This document shows, piece after piece, positions 7,164-8,383 of a DNA stretch of 8,383 nucleotides. Location: the NCBI GenBank assembly GCA_910586025.1, contig CAJUIO010000135.1:1-8383 (forward strand). Reading direction: 5' to 3'. The position numbers were made by a program, and so were the translations under genes. The notes below the pieces were generated by a model. The model was given only the letters and a program-made list of their open reading frames with translations. It was not told where the DNA came from and did no database searches. This DNA comes from an uncultured Lachnospiraceae bacterium (GTDB lineage Bacteria; Bacillota; Clostridia; Lachnospirales; Lachnospiraceae). How positions within the stretch are numbered: the stretch's first letter is position 1; every line of letters begins with the position of its first letter.

Positions 7164-8012
7164 TTAATAATTTTTTACAACAATATGCATTTTATCATTG
7201 TTGAAACGGTTTTTTATATTGACAGAGTAGTTTTTATAATACTCATCGAATATATATTCGCCATAGAGTTCTTCTGTCAGTGGCGTTTTCCCAATCACCA
7301 TTAAAGCTCGACACGGCAAATTTCTGAAATCTGCGGCTAATCGTCTATGTTCAACTTCATCAAAGCCATTTGTCATATCAATGTTTCCATAATTATTGAA
7401 TACACAATCGTATGGTGGATCGAGAAAAATAAAGTCATCTTCTTCTGCCATATCAAAGATTTCTTTATAATCAAGACTAAACAGCTCTGCTCGTTGTAAC
7501 AAATCACTGTGCTGTCGTGTCACTAATCTTGCATTAAGATTGGGGTAGCGTCCAAATGGTACATTAAATTCGCCATTATTATTATAGCGGATCATCCCTG
7601 AATAGGCTGTTTTATTGATGAAAAAATACAAAACACCATCTAAAAAACTATCATCGGGATGGTTAAATAAACTCCTCATATGATAGTATAAATCTTCATT
7701 TGCATTAGGAACCCTCTCATCAGGGGTTAATGATTTTAATCTTTTAAAATCCGCTTGATTTGTTTCATACAATCGTTGGAGTGCATCAAGTTGTGTACGC
7801 ATGGCGGGATAGTTATCTCTCAGCTGTTGATAGAAAGTCATTAACCGACCATTCGCATCATTGATAATTGCATGATCAGGTTCAAGATAGAAGAAAACAG
7901 CTCCACCTCCGAAAAAAGGTTCAATATAGCGATTGAAATCATCTGGTATATATTGAAGAAAGCGGGGAATCTCTCTCGATTTTCCTCCACGATATTTCAA
8001 AACCGGGTTCAT
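7164..8012 (-). CDS. D12 class N6-adenine-specific DNA methyltransferase (Dam family)
   Basis: Transfers a methyl group from S-adenosylmethionine to N6 of adenine in a short DNA site; 282 aa. ATG at 8012 is chosen because GAGGTG (8018-8023) lies 5 nt upstream; an ATG at 8036 adds 8 residues without a ribosome binding site. The motif order is that of the alpha/Dam group: motif X LKYRGGK (5-11), motif I IEPFFGGGAVFF (30-41) for cofactor binding, a target-recognition stretch including INKTAYSGMIRYN and GEFNVPFGRYPN, then catalytic motif IV DPPYD (198-202). The length is normal and nothing is truncated. The recognition site cannot be read from the sequence; GATC is common in the family. No restriction endonuclease gene is in view, so it may be an orphan methylase, as is common on phages and conjugative elements. 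It is clearly AT-richer than the genes to its left, which suggests separate acquisition. Confidence 0.93.
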   Translation of the reverse strand: MNPVLKYRGGKSREIPRFLQYIPDDFNRYIEPFFGGGAVFFYLEPDHAIINDANGRLMTFYQQLRDNYPAMRTQLDALQRLYETNQADFKRLKSLTPDERVPNANEDLYYHMRSLFNHPDDSFLDGVLYFFINKTAYSGMIRYNNNGEFNVPFGRYPNLNARLVTRQHSDLLQRAELFSLDYKEIFDMAEEDDFIFLDPPYDCVFNNYGNIDMTNGFDEVEHRRLAADFRNLPCRALMVIGKTPLTEELYGEYIFDEYYKNYSVNIKNRFNNDKMHIVVKNY

Positions 8013-8040
8013 TAGTACACCTCGCTTTCTAAACATTCAT

Positions 8041-8057
8041 GCGCCGCTTTGCGGCGC
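8041..8057. repeat. GC-rich perfect hairpin upstream of the methyltransferase gene
   Basis: GCGCCGC-TTT-GCGGCGC: 7-bp perfect arms and a 3-nt loop, all G/C in the stem, in AT-rich surroundings. It lies 29 bp upstream of the methyltransferase start. On the minus strand no T run follows, so a Rho-independent terminator is unlikely; it could affect the leader mRNA or be part of the neighbouring structured element. Confidence 0.5.
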
Positions 8058-8067
8058 TCCACCACAC

Positions 8068-8213
8068 ATGAAAGCCGATTGCACCTGCAATCGCTGCGGT
8101 ATGAGTATTCCAGGCTATCGCCCTACATACTCATACCGGCTTGCCCGTCCAATGTCCATGTGGCTGTGCGTGTAAACACGCCCATCCCCATGGCCGCTGT
8201 CCGGGGCTTTCAT
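8068..8213. repeat. 146-bp multi-hairpin element closed by 9-bp inverted repeats, class unknown
   Basis: The ends ATGAAAGCC (8068-8076) and GGCTTTCAT (8205-8213) are perfect inverted repeats. Nested inside are three hairpins. The first is CGATTGCA-CC-TGCAATCG (8076-8093). The second is CGGTATGAGTAT (8097-8108) with ATACTCATACCG (8127-8138), 12 perfect pairs, whose 18-nt loop can form GGC-TATC-GCC. The third is GCGTGT-AA-ACACGC (8168-8181), which an outer CCATG/CATGG (8156-8160 with 8189-8193) can close. No credible gene lies here. The layout fits a folded RNA, a miniature element with terminal repeats, or a single-strand origin or transfer site; I cannot tell which. It separates the methyltransferase from the interrupted gene at the right edge. 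Confidence 0.6.
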
Positions 8214-8228
8214 AGTAAGTTAAAAAAA

Positions 8229-8331
8229 TCAAAATGACCCGGTATTATGGTAACACACAAAACCATTGCCTACAATCGGCATTTCTATTTTCCAGTCTGT
8301 TCCATCATCCGGAAAAGAAAAGGAGCGTATG
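8229..8331 (-). CDS. C-terminal end of an unidentified gene, apparently split by a group II intron
   Basis: Directly after the intron 3' end, the minus strand reads open for 33 codons from 8330 to a TGA at 8231-8229. The peptide starts IRSFSFPDDGTDWKIEMP and ends GFVCYHNTGSF, with a protein-like mix (Trp, Tyr, Cys, several Phe). The upstream exon would lie beyond the intron, outside the window. I do not recognise the protein. An open frame of this length can occur by chance, so coding status is uncertain. Confidence 0.35.
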
Positions 8332-8383
8332 ATCGGGTAGGAGGCTACCCATTAGTTGAGCAGCCGACCTCCCACACCACTGT
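8332..8383 (-). mobile_element. 3' end of a group II intron (domain VI and 3' side of domain V)
   Basis: Reading the minus strand from the right edge, the first bases (ACAGTGGTGTGGGAGG) resemble the 3' side of domain V followed by the linker of bacterial group II introns. Next, GGCTGCTC-AACTAAT-GGGTAGCC forms the upper domain VI stem with two wobble pairs. The basal stem pairs GGGAGG with CCTACCC and leaves one bulged A (complement of position 8338), the expected lariat branch point. The intron then ends CCCGAT, 6 nt after the branch A, obeying the terminal A-pyrimidine rule. The rest, including any reverse transcriptase/maturase gene, lies beyond 8383. The exact junction may be off by 1-2 nt. 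Such introns are frequent in conjugative elements of Clostridia. Confidence 0.75.

Noticed and set aside
8013..8036. Longer methyltransferase start at ATG 8036
   Set aside because: There is no ribosome binding site and it abuts the GC-rich hairpin; ATG 8012 has GAGGTG at the right distance and begins at the conserved N-terminus.
8115..8213. Minus-strand 32-codon frame with an ATG at 8213 inside the multi-hairpin element
   Set aside because: There is no ribosome binding site (upstream is a T-run), and the frame coincides with palindromic DNA that explains the sequence better.
8049..8237. Plus-strand 62-codon frame across the structured region
   Set aside because: It runs through the hairpins, lacks a Shine-Dalgarno site and has an Arg/Ser/Pro-rich composition typical of a spurious frame.
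1..8383. CRISPR array, tRNA or rRNA genes, insertion-sequence transposase
   Set aside because: I looked on both strands and saw no regularly spaced direct repeats of CRISPR type, no tRNA cloverleaf or rRNA signature, and no transposase motifs.

Overview
The window looks like an accessory region of a low-to-moderate-GC Firmicute, most likely a gut Clostridia/Lachnospiraceae-type genome. This rests on strong AGGAGG-type ribosome binding sites, TTG and GTG starts, tight operons and protein families typical of that group; the taxon is inference.

Left part (1-2140). A plus-strand gene (15-803, TTG start) encodes an XRE-type helix-turn-helix protein. Its C-terminal half reads like the cytoplasmic domain of the flagellar/type III export protein FlhA (FHIPEP family), a very unusual fusion and the most novel item here. 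A 15-bp perfect hairpin overlaps its stop codon. Facing it is a minus-strand two-gene operon: a second XRE regulator with an unrecognised C-terminal domain (2065-1448), then a peptidase E (S51) homologue (1439-879). That operon has a TATAAT promoter overlaid by a 23-bp palindrome.

Middle part (2199-7046, all minus strand). A four-gene sensing and transport module runs in transcription order: OmpR-type response regulator (7046-6360), short-loop intramembrane-sensing histidine kinase (6351-5314), ABC ATPase (5212-4529) and FtsX/MacB-type permease (4532-2199, ATGA overlap with the ATPase). The gene order and the kinase recall bacitracin/antimicrobial-peptide (Bce-like) modules. The permease, however, has two extracellular domains and about 8 membrane segments instead of the BceB plan. 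Three TACA-type half-sites at exact 11-bp spacing, plus an inverted repeat, lie just upstream of the -10 of the ATPase gene and are a good candidate binding site for the response regulator.

Right part (7164-8383, minus strand). A visibly AT-richer gene encodes a Dam-type D12 class N6-adenine DNA methyltransferase (8012-7164) with no restriction partner in view. Upstream of it is a gene-free stretch of about 200 bp with a perfect 7-bp hairpin and a 146-bp multi-hairpin element closed by 9-bp inverted repeats. Next comes the last 33 codons of an unidentified reading frame. The window ends in the 3' end of a group II intron on the minus strand: domain VI with a bulged branch-point A and a terminal GAT. 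Intron, orphan methylase, structured element and composition shift suggest that the right side belongs to an integrative/conjugative or other mobile element; the module to its left may be cargo or host DNA.
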